A stretch of DNA of 64,000 nucleotides from assembly GCF_030815865.1 (NCBI RefSeq), contig NZ_JAUSXI010000001.1:1984001-2048000 (forward strand), given 5' to 3'. The notes beneath the pieces were generated by a model. The model saw only the letters and a list, made by a program, of their open reading frames with translations. It had not been told where the DNA came from and did not search any database. Below, piece after piece: positions 9,006-18,476 of this stretch. Each line of letters starts with the position of its first letter. Position 1 is the stretch's first letter. Source of the stretch: Arthrobacter globiformis. GTDB lineage: Bacteria; Actinomycetota; Actinomycetes; Actinomycetales; Micrococcaceae. Both the position numbers and the translations under genes were made by a program.

Positions 9006-11058
9006 CGGGGCGGCAGACGCCGCAGCCAGCGCCACGGCCGGCGAGCAGCATGTACTGGAGCTGCTCGACCGTGCCGTGGCGGGCATGGGCGGCCAAAGCC
9101 GCAGCGGCCAGCACGAGATGGCCCGACAGGTGGCACGCGCCATCGAAACCGGCGACCACCTGCTGGTGCAGGCCGGCACGGGAACCGGCAAGTCGTTGGC
9201 CTACCTTGTCCCGCTCATCGCCCACTCGCTTGAGAGCAACAAACCGACCCTCGTCTCCACCGCCACCCTCGCGCTGCAGACCCAGATCGTGGGCCGGGAC
9301 CTTCCGCGGCTACTGGAAAGCCTCAAACCTGCACTCGACCGGCCTGTGAAGATTGCGCTGGTGAAGGGCCGTGCCAACTACGTCTGCAGGCACAAGCTCG
9401 AGGGCGGCTTTCCCAGCGAGGAGCCTTCCGAAGGCCAGCTTTTCTCACTGGGCGAGGACACCAGCGTCCCGCACTTCGCCGCGGCCATGGGCGGCCCCTC
9501 CTCCCAGCTGGGCAAGGAGGTGGTCAGGCTCCGGGAATGGGCGGAGCAGACCACCACGGGCGACCGTGACGAGCTCCTTCCCGGCGTCACGGACCGGGCC
9601 TGGCGGCAGGTGTCCGTCACGTCCATGGAATGCCTCGGCGCGCAGAAATGCCCCCTCGCCGAAGAATGCTTCAGCGAACTTGCCCGCCATAACGCCACGG
9701 AAGCCGACGTCGTGGTGACCAACCACGCCATGCTGGCCGTCAGCGCCTTCGAGGGCCTGGCCGTGCTGCCGGAGTACGACGTCGTGGTGGTGGACGAGGC
9801 CCACGAACTCCAGGACCGGGTGACCGGCGCGGTTTCGGGGCAGCTGTCGGTGGCCATGGTCCATGCCGCAGCGTCCGGCGCCCGCAAGCACACCGGGATC
9901 ACTGTTGACGCGCTCAACACAGCGGCCGCCAACCTCGAGGTGGCTCTTGCCGGCGTTCCCAGCGGCTTGCTGCCCAACGGCCTGAACGACGAGCAGCTGG
10001 ATTGTGTGGACCAGCTTCGTGAGGCCTGCCGGGCGGCGCTGTCGGATTCCAAGGGGGACAGCAATACCACGGCCGACGGCGGGCGGCAGCTCGCACGCTC
10101 CCGCCTGCTGGTGATTTTGGAGCTTTGCGAGCGGCTCATCGCCGCCCGGGAAAACCGCGAGGTGGTCTGGTTCTCCCGGAACAGCACGTTTGATCCCCAG
10201 CAGGGATACTCGGCGCCGGACGAGACTGCCCCGGCTCTGATCAACATCGCCCCGCTGAGCGTGGCAGGCAGGCTCCGGGAAGGCCTGTTCGCCGGCCATA
10301 CCGTGGTGCTCACATCGGCCACACTGGCCATCGGCTCTGCCTTCGAACCCGCCGCAGGCGGGCTGGGCCTGGTCGGGGACGGCGCGCCGAGCTGGACCGG
10401 CGTCGACGTGGGTTCGCCCTTCGACTACCCCCGGCAGGGCATCCTGTACGTGGCAGGGCACCTGCCGAAACCGGGCCGCGGCACTTCGCCTGAGGCGCTG
10501 GACGAACTCGAGTCCCTCATCCGCGCCTCCGGCGGGGGAGCGCTCTGCCTGTTCTCCTCACGGCGGGCCGCCGAGGAAGCGGCAGATGCCCTGCGCACGC
10601 GGCTGGATGTCAGCATTCTTTGCCAGGGCGAGTCCACCATGACGGCACTTGTGAAGCAGTTTGCCGACGAGCCTGATACCTGCCTGTTCGGCACGATGTC
10701 ACTGTGGCAGGGCGTCGACGTGCCGGGCGGGTCGTGCCGGCTGGTGGTCATCGACAGGATCCCCTTCCCGCGGCCGGACGACCCCCTGATGACCGCGCGG
10801 TCCCGGGCCGTTGCCCAGGCCGGCGGCAACGGTTTCATGTCCGTATCCGCCACACACGCGGCCATCAGGCTGGCCCAGGGGGCAGGACGGCTCATCCGGT
10901 CCACGAACGACAAGGGTGTGGTGGCGGTGCTGGATTCCCGGCTGTCCACGGAACGCTATGGCGGGTTCCTGCGGGCCGCCCTGCCGCCGTTCTGGCCGAC
11001 GACCGACAGGAAGACCGCCGTCGCAGCACTCGAACGGCTCGCCGGCGCACAGGCCTAA
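8998..11058 (+). CDS. dinG: DinG-family ATP-dependent DNA helicase
   Basis: A 686-aa superfamily 2 helicase of the XPD/DinG type. Walker A GTGTGKS is near residues 60-66 and the DEAH box VVDEAHEL near 266-272. Four cysteines suited to a 4Fe-4S cluster lie between them: one in NYVCRHK (about 129) and three in the MEC...QKC...EEC stretch (about 211-222). The C-terminal helicase motifs GTMSLWQGVDVPG and QGAGRLIRS are present. DinG/YoaA enzymes unwind damaged or structured DNA 5' to 3'. No LexA box is visible at hflX-dinG. The ATG overlaps hflX, and a terminator follows. Confidence 0.92.
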   Translation: MTDGAADAAASATAGEQHVLELLDRAVAGMGGQSRSGQHEMARQVARAIETGDHLLVQAGTGTGKSLAYLVPLIAHSLESNKPTLVSTATLALQTQIVGRDLPRLLESLKPALDRPVKIALVKGRANYVCRHKLEGGFPSEEPSEGQLFSLGEDTSVPHFAAAMGGPSSQLGKEVVRLREWAEQTTTGDRDELLPGVTDRAWRQVSVTSMECLGAQKCPLAEECFSELARHNATEADVVVTNHAMLAVSAFEGLAVLPEYDVVVVDEAHELQDRVTGAVSGQLSVAMVHAAASGARKHTGITVDALNTAAANLEVALAGVPSGLLPNGLNDEQLDCVDQLREACRAALSDSKGDSNTTADGGRQLARSRLLVILELCERLIAARENREVVWFSRNSTFDPQQGYSAPDETAPALINIAPLSVAGRLREGLFAGHTVVLTSATLAIGSAFEPAAGGLGLVGDGAPSWTGVDVGSPFDYPRQGILYVAGHLPKPGRGTSPEALDELESLIRASGGGALCLFSSRRAAEEAADALRTRLDVSILCQGESTMTALVKQFADEPDTCLFGTMSLWQGVDVPGGSCRLVVIDRIPFPRPDDPLMTARSRAVAQAGGNGFMSVSATHAAIRLAQGAGRLIRSTNDKGVVAVLDSRLSTERYGGFLRAALPPFWPTTDRKTAVAALERLAGAQA

Positions 11059-11062
11059 AGAA

Positions 11063-11087
11063 GCCCCGGGCTATAACAGCCCGGGGC
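11063..11087. terminator. Hairpin between convergent dinG and lexA
   Basis: A perfect 10-bp inverted repeat (11063-11072 with 11078-11087) with a 5-base loop, placed between the dinG stop and the lexA stop on the opposite strand. It likely serves both genes. Confidence 0.8.
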
Positions 11088-11102
11088 CGAAGATTGCAGC
11101 GG

Positions 11103-11849
11103 CTATAGCGAGCGAAGTACGGAAACCACCTTGCCCATGACAACGGCGTGGTCGCCGAGGATGGGTTCGTACCGGGTGTTCTGCGGAAGCAGCCACGTGT
11201 GGCCGTCCCGCTGCCGGAAGGTCTTGACCGTCGCTTCGTCGTCGAGCAGCGCCGCGACGATGTCGCCGTTGACCGCATCGCTTTGCCGCCGGACCACAAC
11301 CCAGTCCCCGTCGCAGATGGCGGCGTCCACCATGGAGTCGCCCGCGACCTTGAGCATGAACAGTTCGCCGTGCCCCACCAGCTGGCGGGGCAGGGGCATC
11401 AGGTCCTCCACCATTTGGTCCGCCAGGATGGGGCCGCCGGCGGCGATCCGGCCGACCAGCGGCACCATCGCGGTGTCCATCGCGCTGGGCAGTTCGGATA
11501 CGGAAGCGCCTGCGGTGCTAAGGGCGGGGCCCTTGTCCGCGCCGCCGGATTTTGCCGTCCCCGCATCCAAAGTGAGCGGCATCAGGACCTCCATGGCGCG
11601 CGGCCGCTTGGGGTCGCGCCGCAGGTAGCCAAGCTTTTCCAACTGCGAGAGCTGATGGGTCACGCTGGAGAGACTGGCCAGGCCGACGGTGTCGCCGATT
11701 TCCCGCATCGACGGCGGGTAGCCGTTGTCATTGACCGAGCGCTGGATGGTCTCCAGGATCTTTTTCTGGCGGACGGTTAGTCCTTTGGGGGTCCGCTGAG
11801 ACCGCGGGCTGCGCTGGGGAGCCTTGCCGTCAGAGGCCTGTGCTGCCAT
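11103..11849 (-). CDS. lexA: SOS repressor LexA
   Basis: A 248-aa repressor. The N-terminal winged helix carries [24 protein letters not shown] (shown in two parts: [10 protein letters not shown] and [10 protein letters not shown]). The C-terminal S24 peptidase-like domain has the self-cleavage site A137-G138 in RIAAGGPI, catalytic Ser172 in GDSMVDA and Lys209 in EATVKTF. RecA filaments trigger self-cleavage and derepress the SOS genes. ATG 11849 is chosen; a TTG 9 bases upstream (11858) is an alternative. Two LexA boxes lie in the intergenic region shared with the divergent LysM gene, as expected for autoregulation. Confidence 0.97.
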   Translation of the reverse strand: MAAQASDGKAPQRSPRSQRTPKGLTVRQKKILETIQRSVNDNGYPPSMREIGDTVGLASLSSVTHQLSQLEKLGYLRRDPKRPRAMEVLMPLTLDAGTAKSGGADKGPALSTAGASVSELPSAMDTAMVPLVGRIAAGGPILADQMVEDLMPLPRQLVGHGELFMLKVAGDSMVDAAICDGDWVVVRRQSDAVNGDIVAALLDDEATVKTFRQRDGHTWLLPQNTRYEPILGDHAVVMGKVVSVLRSL

Positions 11850-11993
11850 GTTCGCCAACGCCTTTCCGTTCCTCCCGGCCGCGGTAGCTGCAGGGGCCGG
11901 GAACTTCCGGCCTGAAAAATGTCAGACCCTGCTGATCAACTGCAGATGTGGTTGTTCTGTGATTTCAAACGTAGGCCAGCCACAGTGCTTTAT

Positions 11994-12007
11994 CAAACAT
12001 TTGTTCT
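11994..12007 (-). promoter_or_regulatory. LexA box proximal to lexA
   Basis: CAAACATTTGTTCT differs from CGAAC-N4-GTTCG at two outer or inner positions but keeps AAC-N4-GTT. It lies about 145 bp before lexA and fits autoregulation. It is weaker than the box at 12062. Confidence 0.65.
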
Positions 12008-12061
12008 AGCGAGTCTCGACTTAATTCGTTGATAAGTGCTAAAACTAGGAAAAGCAAAGTT

Positions 12062-12075
12062 CGAACATGTGTTCT
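12062..12075 (+). promoter_or_regulatory. LexA box proximal to the LysM gene
   Basis: CGAACATGTGTTCT has a perfect GAAC-N4-GTTC core. It lies 84 bp before the LysM start, with the second box for lexA about 55 bp away, so both divergent genes are probably LexA-controlled. Confidence 0.88.
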
Positions 12076-12101
12076 AGTCAGGGTCGCTTGTCAGCCCGGT
12101 G

Positions 12102-12120
12102 TTCGAACCGTTCGTTCGAA
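12102..12120. promoter_or_regulatory. LexA-box-like inverted repeat with a 5-base spacer
   Basis: TTCGAAC, five bases, GTTCGAA is a perfect inverted repeat whose half-sites equal the LexA half-site, but the spacer is 5 instead of 4. It sits between the canonical box and the LysM Shine-Dalgarno, so would be transcribed in the 5' leader or overlap the start of transcription. Confidence 0.5.
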
Positions 12121-12158
12121 CTCGAGGCGCTACAACTTGGTCCAGGAGGGCTCACGCC

Positions 12159-12527
12159 ATGTCAGCTTCAACAGCAGCATCAACTTCAACGCCACTGTCC
12201 CGGCCCGGCAAGCCGCCGCGCCTACGCCTCACCCGCCGGGGCCGGATTGTCCTGATCGGCCTGCCGCTTGTCCTGCTTGCCGCCATGATCCTGACTCTTG
12301 CCGGGTTCCTGAACTCCCCGGCCAAGGCTGCAGACAATGCCAGTGGCCTGACCGTTACGCCCACCGTTTCGGTCACGGTGCAGCCCGGTGAATCACTGTG
12401 GGCCATCGCAGGACAAGTCGACCCCGACCGCGATCCCCGGGACGTGATTGCGGATATCGTCCAGCTCAACGACCTTCAGGCCGGGAGGGTAATGCCCGGC
12501 CAGCAGCTGTTTGTGCCGAATAAGTAG
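12159..12527 (+). CDS. SOS-controlled LysM-domain membrane protein (cell-division suppressor-like)
   Basis: A 122-aa protein with a short basic cytoplasmic N-terminus, one membrane helix (about residues 30-50, IVLIGLPLVLLAAMILTLAG) and an extracellular LysM peptidoglycan-binding domain (about residues 72-120: VQPGESLWAIAGQVDP through GQQLFVPNK). The ATG at 12159 has a strong AGGAGGG Shine-Dalgarno at 12144-12150. The gene is divergent from lexA and has its own LexA box at 12062. In mycobacteria and corynebacteria the gene in this position (Rv2719c/ChiZ, DivS) is SOS-induced and blocks division. A similar role here is inferred from position and topology. Confidence 0.82.
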   Translation: MSASTAASTSTPLSRPGKPPRLRLTRRGRIVLIGLPLVLLAAMILTLAGFLNSPAKAADNASGLTVTPTVSVTVQPGESLWAIAGQVDPDRDPRDVIADIVQLNDLQAGRVMPGQQLFVPNK

Positions 12528-12539
12528 GGGCGACGGAGC

Positions 12540-12563
12540 ACGGTTCCCGGGCGCCGGAACCGT
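12540..12563 (+). terminator. Possible hairpin terminator after the LysM gene
   Basis: An 8-bp inverted repeat (12540-12547 with 12556-12563) with an 8-base loop lies between the LysM stop and hisC. There is no T tract, so the call is tentative. Confidence 0.4.
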
Positions 12564-12605
12564 CACAGTTTCCGGCCAGCCCTCCAGGTTACTTAAACTG
12601 TCTAG

Positions 12606-13724
12606 GTGACTGACCAGCTTGAGCGACTGAACCGACTGCCCCTTCGGACCAACCTGAGGGGGCTTTCCCCCTACGGCGCCCCGCAGCTTGATGTTCCGAT
12701 CCTGCTCAACGTCAACGAGAACACGCATGGCGTGCCTGCCGACGTGCGGGCGGCCATCACCGCGGCCGTAACCGAGGCCGCCGCCGGACTCAACCGGTAC
12801 CCCGACCGCGAATTCACCGAACTGCGGGAAGCCTTGGCCGAGTACCTTGGCCACGGGCTCAGCGCGGACAACCTCTGGGCGGCCAACGGCTCCAACGAGG
12901 TCCTCCAGCAGATTCTCCAGGCCTTTGGCGGCCCGGGCCGGTCGCTCCTGAGCTTCCCGCCGACCTACTCCATGTACCCGCTCCTCGCCAGCGGCACGGA
13001 CACCGCCTACATCGCCGGCAGGCGTGCCGACGACTATGGCCTCAGCGCCGGGTCTGCCGCGAGCCAGGTGCGCGAACTCCAACCCAACATCGTCTTCCTG
13101 TGCTCGCCCAACAACCCCACCGGCACGGGCCTTGGCCTGGATGTGGTGGAAGCAGTCTACGAGGCCGGGGAAGCCAGCCAGGCGGTGGTGGTCGTGGACG
13201 AGGCCTACCACGAGTTCGCGCACGACGGCACGCCCAGCGCCCTCACCCTGCTGCCCGGCCGGGAGCGGCTCATCGTCTCCCGGACCATGAGCAAGGCGTT
13301 CGCTCTTGCCGGCGCCCGCCTGGGCTACATGGCCGCGGCCCCGGAGGTGACAGACGCCCTCCGGCTGGTGCGCCTGCCCTACCACCTGTCGGCCGTCACG
13401 CAGGCAACCGCCCTCGCGGCGCTGCAGCACCGCGAGGCGCTGATGGCCGATGTCCAGGACATCAAGCGGCAGCGCGACCGGATTGTCGCGGAACTGACGC
13501 GGATGGGGCTGCGGCCCGCGGCGTCCGACTCCAACTACGTCTTCTTCGGCGGGCTGGAGAACCCCCATGAGGTCTGGCAGGGGCTGCTGGATGCAGGGGT
13601 GCTCGTCCGCGACGTCGGCATCGCCGGCCACCTGAGGGTCACGGCCGGTACTGAGACGGAAACCACAGCCTTCCTGGAAGCGCTGGAAACCATCCTGGCC
13701 CGGCAGGCCGCACTTCCGGCCTAA
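12606..13724 (+). CDS. hisC: Histidinol-phosphate aminotransferase
   Basis: A 372-aa class I/II PLP aminotransferase converting imidazole acetol phosphate to histidinol phosphate. The Schiff-base lysine is K230 in [24 protein letters not shown] and [10 protein letters not shown] (PLP-binding) and the N-terminal LNVNENTHG substrate loop are present. The GTG at 12606 is 6 bases after TAAACT (12594-12599), so the mRNA is probably leaderless. It leads a cluster with hisB, hisH and priA. hisD, hisF, hisG, hisI and hisE are not in this window. Confidence 0.96.
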   Translation: MTDQLERLNRLPLRTNLRGLSPYGAPQLDVPILLNVNENTHGVPADVRAAITAAVTEAAAGLNRYPDREFTELREALAEYLGHGLSADNLWAANGSNEVLQQILQAFGGPGRSLLSFPPTYSMYPLLASGTDTAYIAGRRADDYGLSAGSAASQVRELQPNIVFLCSPNNPTGTGLGLDVVEAVYEAGEASQAVVVVDEAYHEFAHDGTPSALTLLPGRERLIVSRTMSKAFALAGARLGYMAAAPEVTDALRLVRLPYHLSAVTQATALAALQHREALMADVQDIKRQRDRIVAELTRMGLRPAASDSNYVFFGGLENPHEVWQGLLDAGVLVRDVGIAGHLRVTAGTETETTAFLEALETILARQAALPA

Positions 13725-13783
13725 ACTTGGATATGGACCAGGTCAGGTCCGCCCCCATCCTTCGTCAAAGGACATCTATCACC

Positions 13784-14410
13784 ATGAGCGACACCGGAAT
13801 CAAGGCTGCCGAGGCACGGACTGCACGCATGGAGCGCGCCACCAGCGAATCTTCCGTGCTGGTGGAGATTAACCTCGACGGCACCGGAGTGTCGGACATC
13901 AGCACGTCAGTCCCGTTCTACGACCACATGCTGACGGCGCTGTGCAAGCACTCGCTTATCGACATGACCGTCAAGGCCACGGGCGACACCCACATTGACG
14001 TCCACCACACAGTCGAGGATGTTGCCATCACGTTCGGCGAGGTCCTGCGCACCGCTCTGGGCAACAAGGCGGGCATCCGCCGCTTTGGCGAGGCCACCGT
14101 GCCCCTGGACGAGGCCCTCGCGCACGCCGTCGTTGACGTCTCCGGCCGGCCCTACCTGGTGCACGGCGGCGAGCCCGCCGGGCAGGAGTACCACCTGATC
14201 GGTGGCCACTTCACGGGATCGCTGACGCGGCACGTCTTCGAGGCCATTACGCTGCACGCCGGCATCTGCCTGCACATGAACCTCATCGCCGGCCGCGACC
14301 CGCACCACATTGTGGAAGCCCAGTTCAAGGCCTTCGCCAGGGCCCTCCGCGCAGCCGTCGAGCCGGACCCCCGCGTCGAAGGCATTCCGTCCACCAAGGG
14401 AGCACTGTGA
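13784..14410 (+). CDS. hisB: Imidazoleglycerol-phosphate dehydratase
   Basis: A 208-aa monofunctional HisB making imidazole acetol phosphate. The metal-binding histidine motifs [30 protein letters not shown] and [14 protein letters not shown] repeats are intact. ATG 13784 has AAAGGA at 13767 upstream. An in-frame upstream ATG would add 19 unconserved residues. Its 3' end overlaps the hisH GTG by four bases (GTGA), so the two are translationally coupled. Confidence 0.96.
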   Translation: MSDTGIKAAEARTARMERATSESSVLVEINLDGTGVSDISTSVPFYDHMLTALCKHSLIDMTVKATGDTHIDVHHTVEDVAITFGEVLRTALGNKAGIRRFGEATVPLDEALAHAVVDVSGRPYLVHGGEPAGQEYHLIGGHFTGSLTRHVFEAITLHAGICLHMNLIAGRDPHHIVEAQFKAFARALRAAVEPDPRVEGIPSTKGAL

Positions 14411-15144
14411 CCGGCAAAGTACTGCGCGAGGGCGCAATCCTCGACCCGTCGGCCACGCTGAAGCCGGCATCCCCGGAGGGCAAGCCCACCGTCACCGTCC
14501 TGGACTACGGCTCCGGCAACGTCCGTTCTGCCGTGCGCGCGCTGGAACGCGCCGGTGCCGAGGTCATCCTGAGCTCCAAACCCGAGGACGTGCTGAACGC
14601 CGACGGGCTGGTTGTGCCCGGCGTCGGCGCCTTCGAAACGGTCATGCGCGAGCTTAAGGCCGTGGATGGAATCAGGATGATCGGACGCCGCGTTGCCGGT
14701 GGCCGTCCGGTCCTCGGTATCTGCGTCGGCCTGCAGGTGCTCTTCGAGGCCGGCGTCGAACACGGAACCGAAGCCGAAGGCATGGGGGAGTGGCCCGGCA
14801 AGGTGGAACTCCTCCCGGCCGAAGTGGTGCCGCACATGGGGTGGAACACCGTCAAGGTCCCGGAAGGCTCCAGGCTTTTCGACGGCGTCGAGGGTGAACG
14901 CTTCTACTTTGTGCACTCCTACGGCGTCCAGAACTGGGACTTCGACGTGATCCAGCCCCGGATGGCGCCGCCCCTGGTCACGTGGTCCGAGCATGGTGGC
15001 CCCTTCATCGCCGCCGTGGAGAACGGCCCCCTCTGCGCCACCCAGTTCCACCCGGAAAAATCCGGTGACGCGGGCGCGCGGCTCCTGAAGAACTGGGTCG
15101 ACGGGCTCCGTGGGCCAAATTCCCGGCTGGCAGCGGACGCCTAG
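14407..15144 (+). CDS. hisH: Imidazole glycerol phosphate synthase subunit HisH
   Basis: A 245-aa class I glutamine amidotransferase that feeds ammonia to HisF. Catalytic Cys106 is in GICVGLQ, and the His/Glu pair is in QFHPEKSG. The N-terminal 25 residues before [11 protein letters not shown] are an extension seen in related actinobacteria but absent from most HisH proteins. GTG overlaps the hisB stop. The partner hisF is not in this window. A small membrane-protein gene starts at the base after its stop. Confidence 0.95.
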   Translation: MTGKVLREGAILDPSATLKPASPEGKPTVTVLDYGSGNVRSAVRALERAGAEVILSSKPEDVLNADGLVVPGVGAFETVMRELKAVDGIRMIGRRVAGGRPVLGICVGLQVLFEAGVEHGTEAEGMGEWPGKVELLPAEVVPHMGWNTVKVPEGSRLFDGVEGERFYFVHSYGVQNWDFDVIQPRMAPPLVTWSEHGGPFIAAVENGPLCATQFHPEKSGDAGARLLKNWVDGLRGPNSRLAADA

Positions 15145-15303
15145 ATGTGGTCAATCCTCCTGATGGGACTGGCCGGCCTCCTGGTGGGCGGCGGCCTGTC
15201 CTTCAGGCAGCAGCGCAAGCCGCTCTGGATCCAGATCGGTTTCTACGTGCTGGCCGCCATGTCGCTGCTGGCCGCCTACCTGCTGACCCTTCCCGGCAAC
15301 TAA
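15145..15303 (+). CDS. 52-aa membrane protein inside the his cluster
   Basis: ATG follows the hisH stop with no gap, and the frame ends at TAA 15301-15303. The product has two predicted membrane helices (MWSILLMGLAGLLVGG and WIQIGFYVLAAMSLLAAYLL) joined by a short basic loop FRQQRKP. No function is recognised. The tight junction implies it is translated with hisH, and its place between hisH and priA suggests a conserved Micrococcales gene. It is easily missed because of its length. No enzyme motif is visible. Confidence 0.7.
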   Translation: MWSILLMGLAGLLVGGGLSFRQQRKPLWIQIGFYVLAAMSLLAAYLLTLPGN

Positions 15304-15378
15304 CCAACTAACCCGCCGTGTGCGCCGCAGAAGTCGCCGCGCACGGGAACCAGCGCCTACAAGAACTGAGGATCCCTG

Positions 15379-16125
15379 ATGACCAGCCAAAACGAGCTGC
15401 CGGTACTTGAACTGCTTCCCGCCGTCGACGTCGTGAACGGCCAGGCCGTCCGCCTGGTCCAGGGCGAGGCCGGCAGCGAAACAAGCTACGGAACGCCTCT
15501 GGAGGCGGCGATCAACTGGCAGCAGCAGGGCGCGGAATGGGTCCATCTGGTGGATCTGGACGCTGCCTTCGGACGCGGCTCAAACGCGGACCTGCTGCGG
15601 GAAGTGGTGGGCCGGCTGGACATCAAGGTCGAGCTCTCCGGCGGCCTTCGGGACGACGAATCGCTGGAGAAGGCACTGGACCTGGGCGTCGCCCGGGTGA
15701 ACCTCGGTACCGCCGCCCTGGAGAACCCGGAATGGACCGCGCGGGCCATCGACCGCTTCGGTGACCGGATCGCCGTCGGCCTGGACGTCCGGGGAACCAC
15801 CCTCGCCGGCCGCGGCTGGACCAAGGAAGGCGGGGACCTGTGGGACGTGCTGGGCCGCCTCGAAGAGGCCGGCTGCGCACGCTACGTTGTCACCGACGTG
15901 ACCAAGGACGGGACGCTGCAGGGGCCGAACGTCGAACTGCTGCGGCAGATGGTGGAGAAGACCGGCAAGCCCGTGGTGGCCTCCGGCGGCATTTCCAGCC
16001 TGGACGACCTGAAGGTCCTGCGCTCCCTGGTGCCGCTCGGCGTCGAAGGCGCCATCGTGGGCAAGGCCCTGTACGCCGGCGCCTTCACCCTGCCCGAGGC
16101 CCTCGACGTCGCCGGACGGCGCTAG
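15379..16125 (+). CDS. priA: Bifunctional phosphoribosyl isomerase PriA (HisA/TrpF)
   Basis: A 248-aa TIM-barrel isomerase. In actinobacteria this one enzyme handles both ProFAR (histidine) and PRA (tryptophan). Features include the N-terminal catalytic-Asp [18 protein letters not shown], the first phosphate loop ELSGGLRD, the second catalytic Asp in [14 protein letters not shown], and ASGGISS with [11 protein letters not shown] for phosphate binding. ATG 15379 follows a GAGGATCC leader. The dual function is inferred from the lineage and from the internal [12 protein letters not shown] region. Confidence 0.93.
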   Translation: MTSQNELPVLELLPAVDVVNGQAVRLVQGEAGSETSYGTPLEAAINWQQQGAEWVHLVDLDAAFGRGSNADLLREVVGRLDIKVELSGGLRDDESLEKALDLGVARVNLGTAALENPEWTARAIDRFGDRIAVGLDVRGTTLAGRGWTKEGGDLWDVLGRLEEAGCARYVVTDVTKDGTLQGPNVELLRQMVEKTGKPVVASGGISSLDDLKVLRSLVPLGVEGAIVGKALYAGAFTLPEALDVAGRR

Positions 16126-16134
16126 GACGCCGCC

Positions 16135-17046
16135 GTGACCGAGCACCAGCGCAACTCCGCGGACGGCGGCGGACCGGCAGCGGACCTGCCCCCGGCACGC
16201 CGGCTGCCCGGTCACATCGAGGCCGCCCTCGCCGGGGCGGGAGGCGCCGCCGACTCGGCGGGACAGCCCTGGGCCGGGCGGAGCCTGGCCGGCGACGATG
16301 CCAAAATCCACAACTTCGAGGACGACGACGGCGCGGCCGACGCCGGCTACCTCACCGCAGTGTCCGCTCTTGTTGCGGGCGACGGCGACGAGGCCGCGGT
16401 GGTTGCCTCGCTGGCCAGTGCCCGTGTGTTTGTCCCCGTTGTGGCACAGCTGGCGGAGGAAGCCGAGGGCGCGCACGGCGTGCACGCCGACAAGCAGGCG
16501 GACATGGCGCTGGTGACGCTCAAGGCTCCCGACGGCCGCCTCGCCATGCCGGTGTTCACTTCGGCGGAGGCGCTGGCGGCATGGCACCCGGAGGCGCGGC
16601 CGGTGGCCGTGTACGCCGCTCGGGCCGCCCTGTCCGCTGTCGCCGAAGGCGCCGAGCTGCTGGTGGTGGACCCCGGTTCGGAAGTGACCTTCGTGGTCCG
16701 GCGCCCCGGAGTCTGGGCCCTCGCGCAGCAGCGGCAGTGGGTGCCGGCCTACCTGGACCCCGAGCTGGCCGCGGTGCTGCGTGCCGGAACGGAAAGCAAA
16801 CCCGCAGTCCGCGGACTCGAGGTCCTTCCCGGCGGGGGAGTGGCCACCGCCACCGCTTCGGGGAGCCGCGTGGACGGCGGCGGCGCCGGACCGGAACTGC
16901 GGGTGGTGCTCTACCTGGAGGACGGACTCGATGCGGCCGCGGTCCAGGCCCTCGTTGCCGGCCTCCAGAGCGAGTGGAGCCGGAATGTATTGTTTGGTGA
17001 GCGCGTTGATTCGATCGAAGTCAAGCTAAGGCGCGCCGCGCAGTAG
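16135..17046 (+). CDS. SseB family protein
   Basis: A 303-aa protein. After an acidic, alanine-rich N-terminus it has an SseB domain (about residues 65-210), recognised by the core pattern ARVFVPVVAQ, ADMALVTLKAPDGRLAMPVFTS, AAWHPEARPVAV, and a C-terminal half with LRVVLYLEDGL. The family is widespread but lacks a general function. In actinobacteria it often follows hisA/priA, as here, 9 bases after priA. GTG 16135 is preceded six bases by TAGGAC, a weak leaderless-type hexamer overlapping the priA stop. Confidence 0.85.
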   Translation: MTEHQRNSADGGGPAADLPPARRLPGHIEAALAGAGGAADSAGQPWAGRSLAGDDAKIHNFEDDDGAADAGYLTAVSALVAGDGDEAAVVASLASARVFVPVVAQLAEEAEGAHGVHADKQADMALVTLKAPDGRLAMPVFTSAEALAAWHPEARPVAVYAARAALSAVAEGAELLVVDPGSEVTFVVRRPGVWALAQQRQWVPAYLDPELAAVLRAGTESKPAVRGLEVLPGGGVATATASGSRVDGGGAGPELRVVLYLEDGLDAAAVQALVAGLQSEWSRNVLFGERVDSIEVKLRRAAQ

Positions 17047-17105
17047 CCGCCGGCCCGGTGGGGTCCGTTCGGGCGCTGTCCGGCGGCGGAACTGAGGACC
17101 CACCT

Positions 17106-18407
17106 GTGAATTTCAGCCTGTACCGGGAGCTGCTGGCCGTCCGGCCCATCCGCCGGCTCCTGGCGGTCGGCATGATTGCCCGCATTCCCCATTCGGCGGC
17201 GGGCGTCCTGCTGACCCTGCACATCGTCCTGGCCCTCGGCGAGGGCTATGCGGCCGCGGGTACGGCAGCGGCCGTGATGACCATCGGCATCGCGGTCGGC
17301 GCACCCTGGCGTGGCCGCCGGGTGGATACGGCGGGCCTGCGGACGGCGCTGATACCTTCGGTGATTTCGGAAACCGTCATCTGGTCCATCGTGCCGCACG
17401 TCTCCTACCAGTGGCTGCTGCCGCTCGTGTTCGTCGGCGGCCTGCTGACGCTTCCCATCTTCAGCGTGGTGCGGCAGTCTTTGGGAGTCCTGGCAGACGG
17501 CGACCAGCGCAGGACCGCCTTCGCGCTGGACGCAGTCAGCACCGAGATGGTGTTTATGATCGGCCCGGCCGCGGGTGCCGTGGTGGCCACGAGCGGCAAT
17601 TCCGTGCTGGGGCTGACCGCCGTCGGCGTCTCGACATCGCTGGCCGGACTCTTCCTCATGTGGTTCAACCCGCCCACCCGCAGTGCTGTCCGCAGCGAAT
17701 CCTGTGAGGCGGACGAACAGGTTGCCGCAGCGGTAGCCGTTGTGGCCGCCGCCCCCGCCGCACACCTGCAGGAGGCTGCCGCGGAACTCGGTCCGGCGGC
17801 TGCGGACAGCAGGCGGCGGGCAGTCCTGAGGCGCAGGGTGGCCCACAGCTTCGGCTGGTTCACCGCTGCGGTAGCCGCGGTGTTCGCCGTTGCCGCCGGC
17901 GCCGGCATGGTGCTCAGCGGCACTGATGTGGGAATCGTGGCTGCGCTGCAGACAGGCGGCCGCCAGCGCGAGATCGGCGTGGTGTTCCTCTTCTGGTGCG
18001 CCGCGTCGGTGGTCGGCGGCCTGGTCTACGGGGCCATGCACCGGCCCGTTTCACCGATCCTCCTGCTGCTGGGAATGGCTGCCCTGACAGTTCCCATGGG
18101 GTTTGCCACCGACACGCTGACCCTCAGCCTGCTGTCGCTGCTGCCGGGGCTCCTCTGCGCGCCGGTGCTTTCGGCGGCATCCGAGAAGGTGGCCGAACTG
18201 GTTGACGAGGCCAGGCGGGGCGAGGCCATGGGCTGGTACGGGTCCGCGCTGACCGCCGGCGTGGCACTGGGGGCTCCGCTGGCCGGACTCTTCATCGACA
18301 GCTTGGGGGCGGCGGGAGGCTTTGTGTCCGTCGGGGCGGCAGGGGTGCTGCTCTGCGTCGTGGGGCTTGTCCTGCAGCAGCGGCGCCGCCGCGCCGCCAC
18401 ACCCTGA
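17106..18407 (+). CDS. MFS transporter
   Basis: A 433-aa major facilitator with about 12 membrane helices. There is a long, Ala-rich cytoplasmic loop between the two halves (VAAAVAVVAAAPAAHLQEAAAELGPAA, given here in pieces, around residues 205-240). The chosen start is GTG 17106 with GAGGAC 10 bases upstream. An ATG-like codon at 17058 would add 16 unlikely residues. No substrate signature is recognised. Relatives in this position are annotated as general MFS transporters. It ends at a bidirectional terminator. Confidence 0.85.
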   Translation: MNFSLYRELLAVRPIRRLLAVGMIARIPHSAAGVLLTLHIVLALGEGYAAAGTAAAVMTIGIAVGAPWRGRRVDTAGLRTALIPSVISETVIWSIVPHVSYQWLLPLVFVGGLLTLPIFSVVRQSLGVLADGDQRRTAFALDAVSTEMVFMIGPAAGAVVATSGNSVLGLTAVGVSTSLAGLFLMWFNPPTRSAVRSESCEADEQVAAAVAVVAAAPAAHLQEAAAELGPAAADSRRRAVLRRRVAHSFGWFTAAVAAVFAVAAGAGMVLSGTDVGIVAALQTGGRQREIGVVFLFWCAASVVGGLVYGAMHRPVSPILLLLGMAALTVPMGFATDTLTLSLLSLLPGLLCAPVLSAASEKVAELVDEARRGEAMGWYGSALTAGVALGAPLAGLFIDSLGAAGGFVSVGAAGVLLCVVGLVLQQRRRRAATP

Positions 18408-18476
18408 CGGTCTCCGGTCTCGTTGGGAAGAGGTGGGTGGGGAGCGCTTCCGGAGCTTGTGCCCCCAGACGACAAA

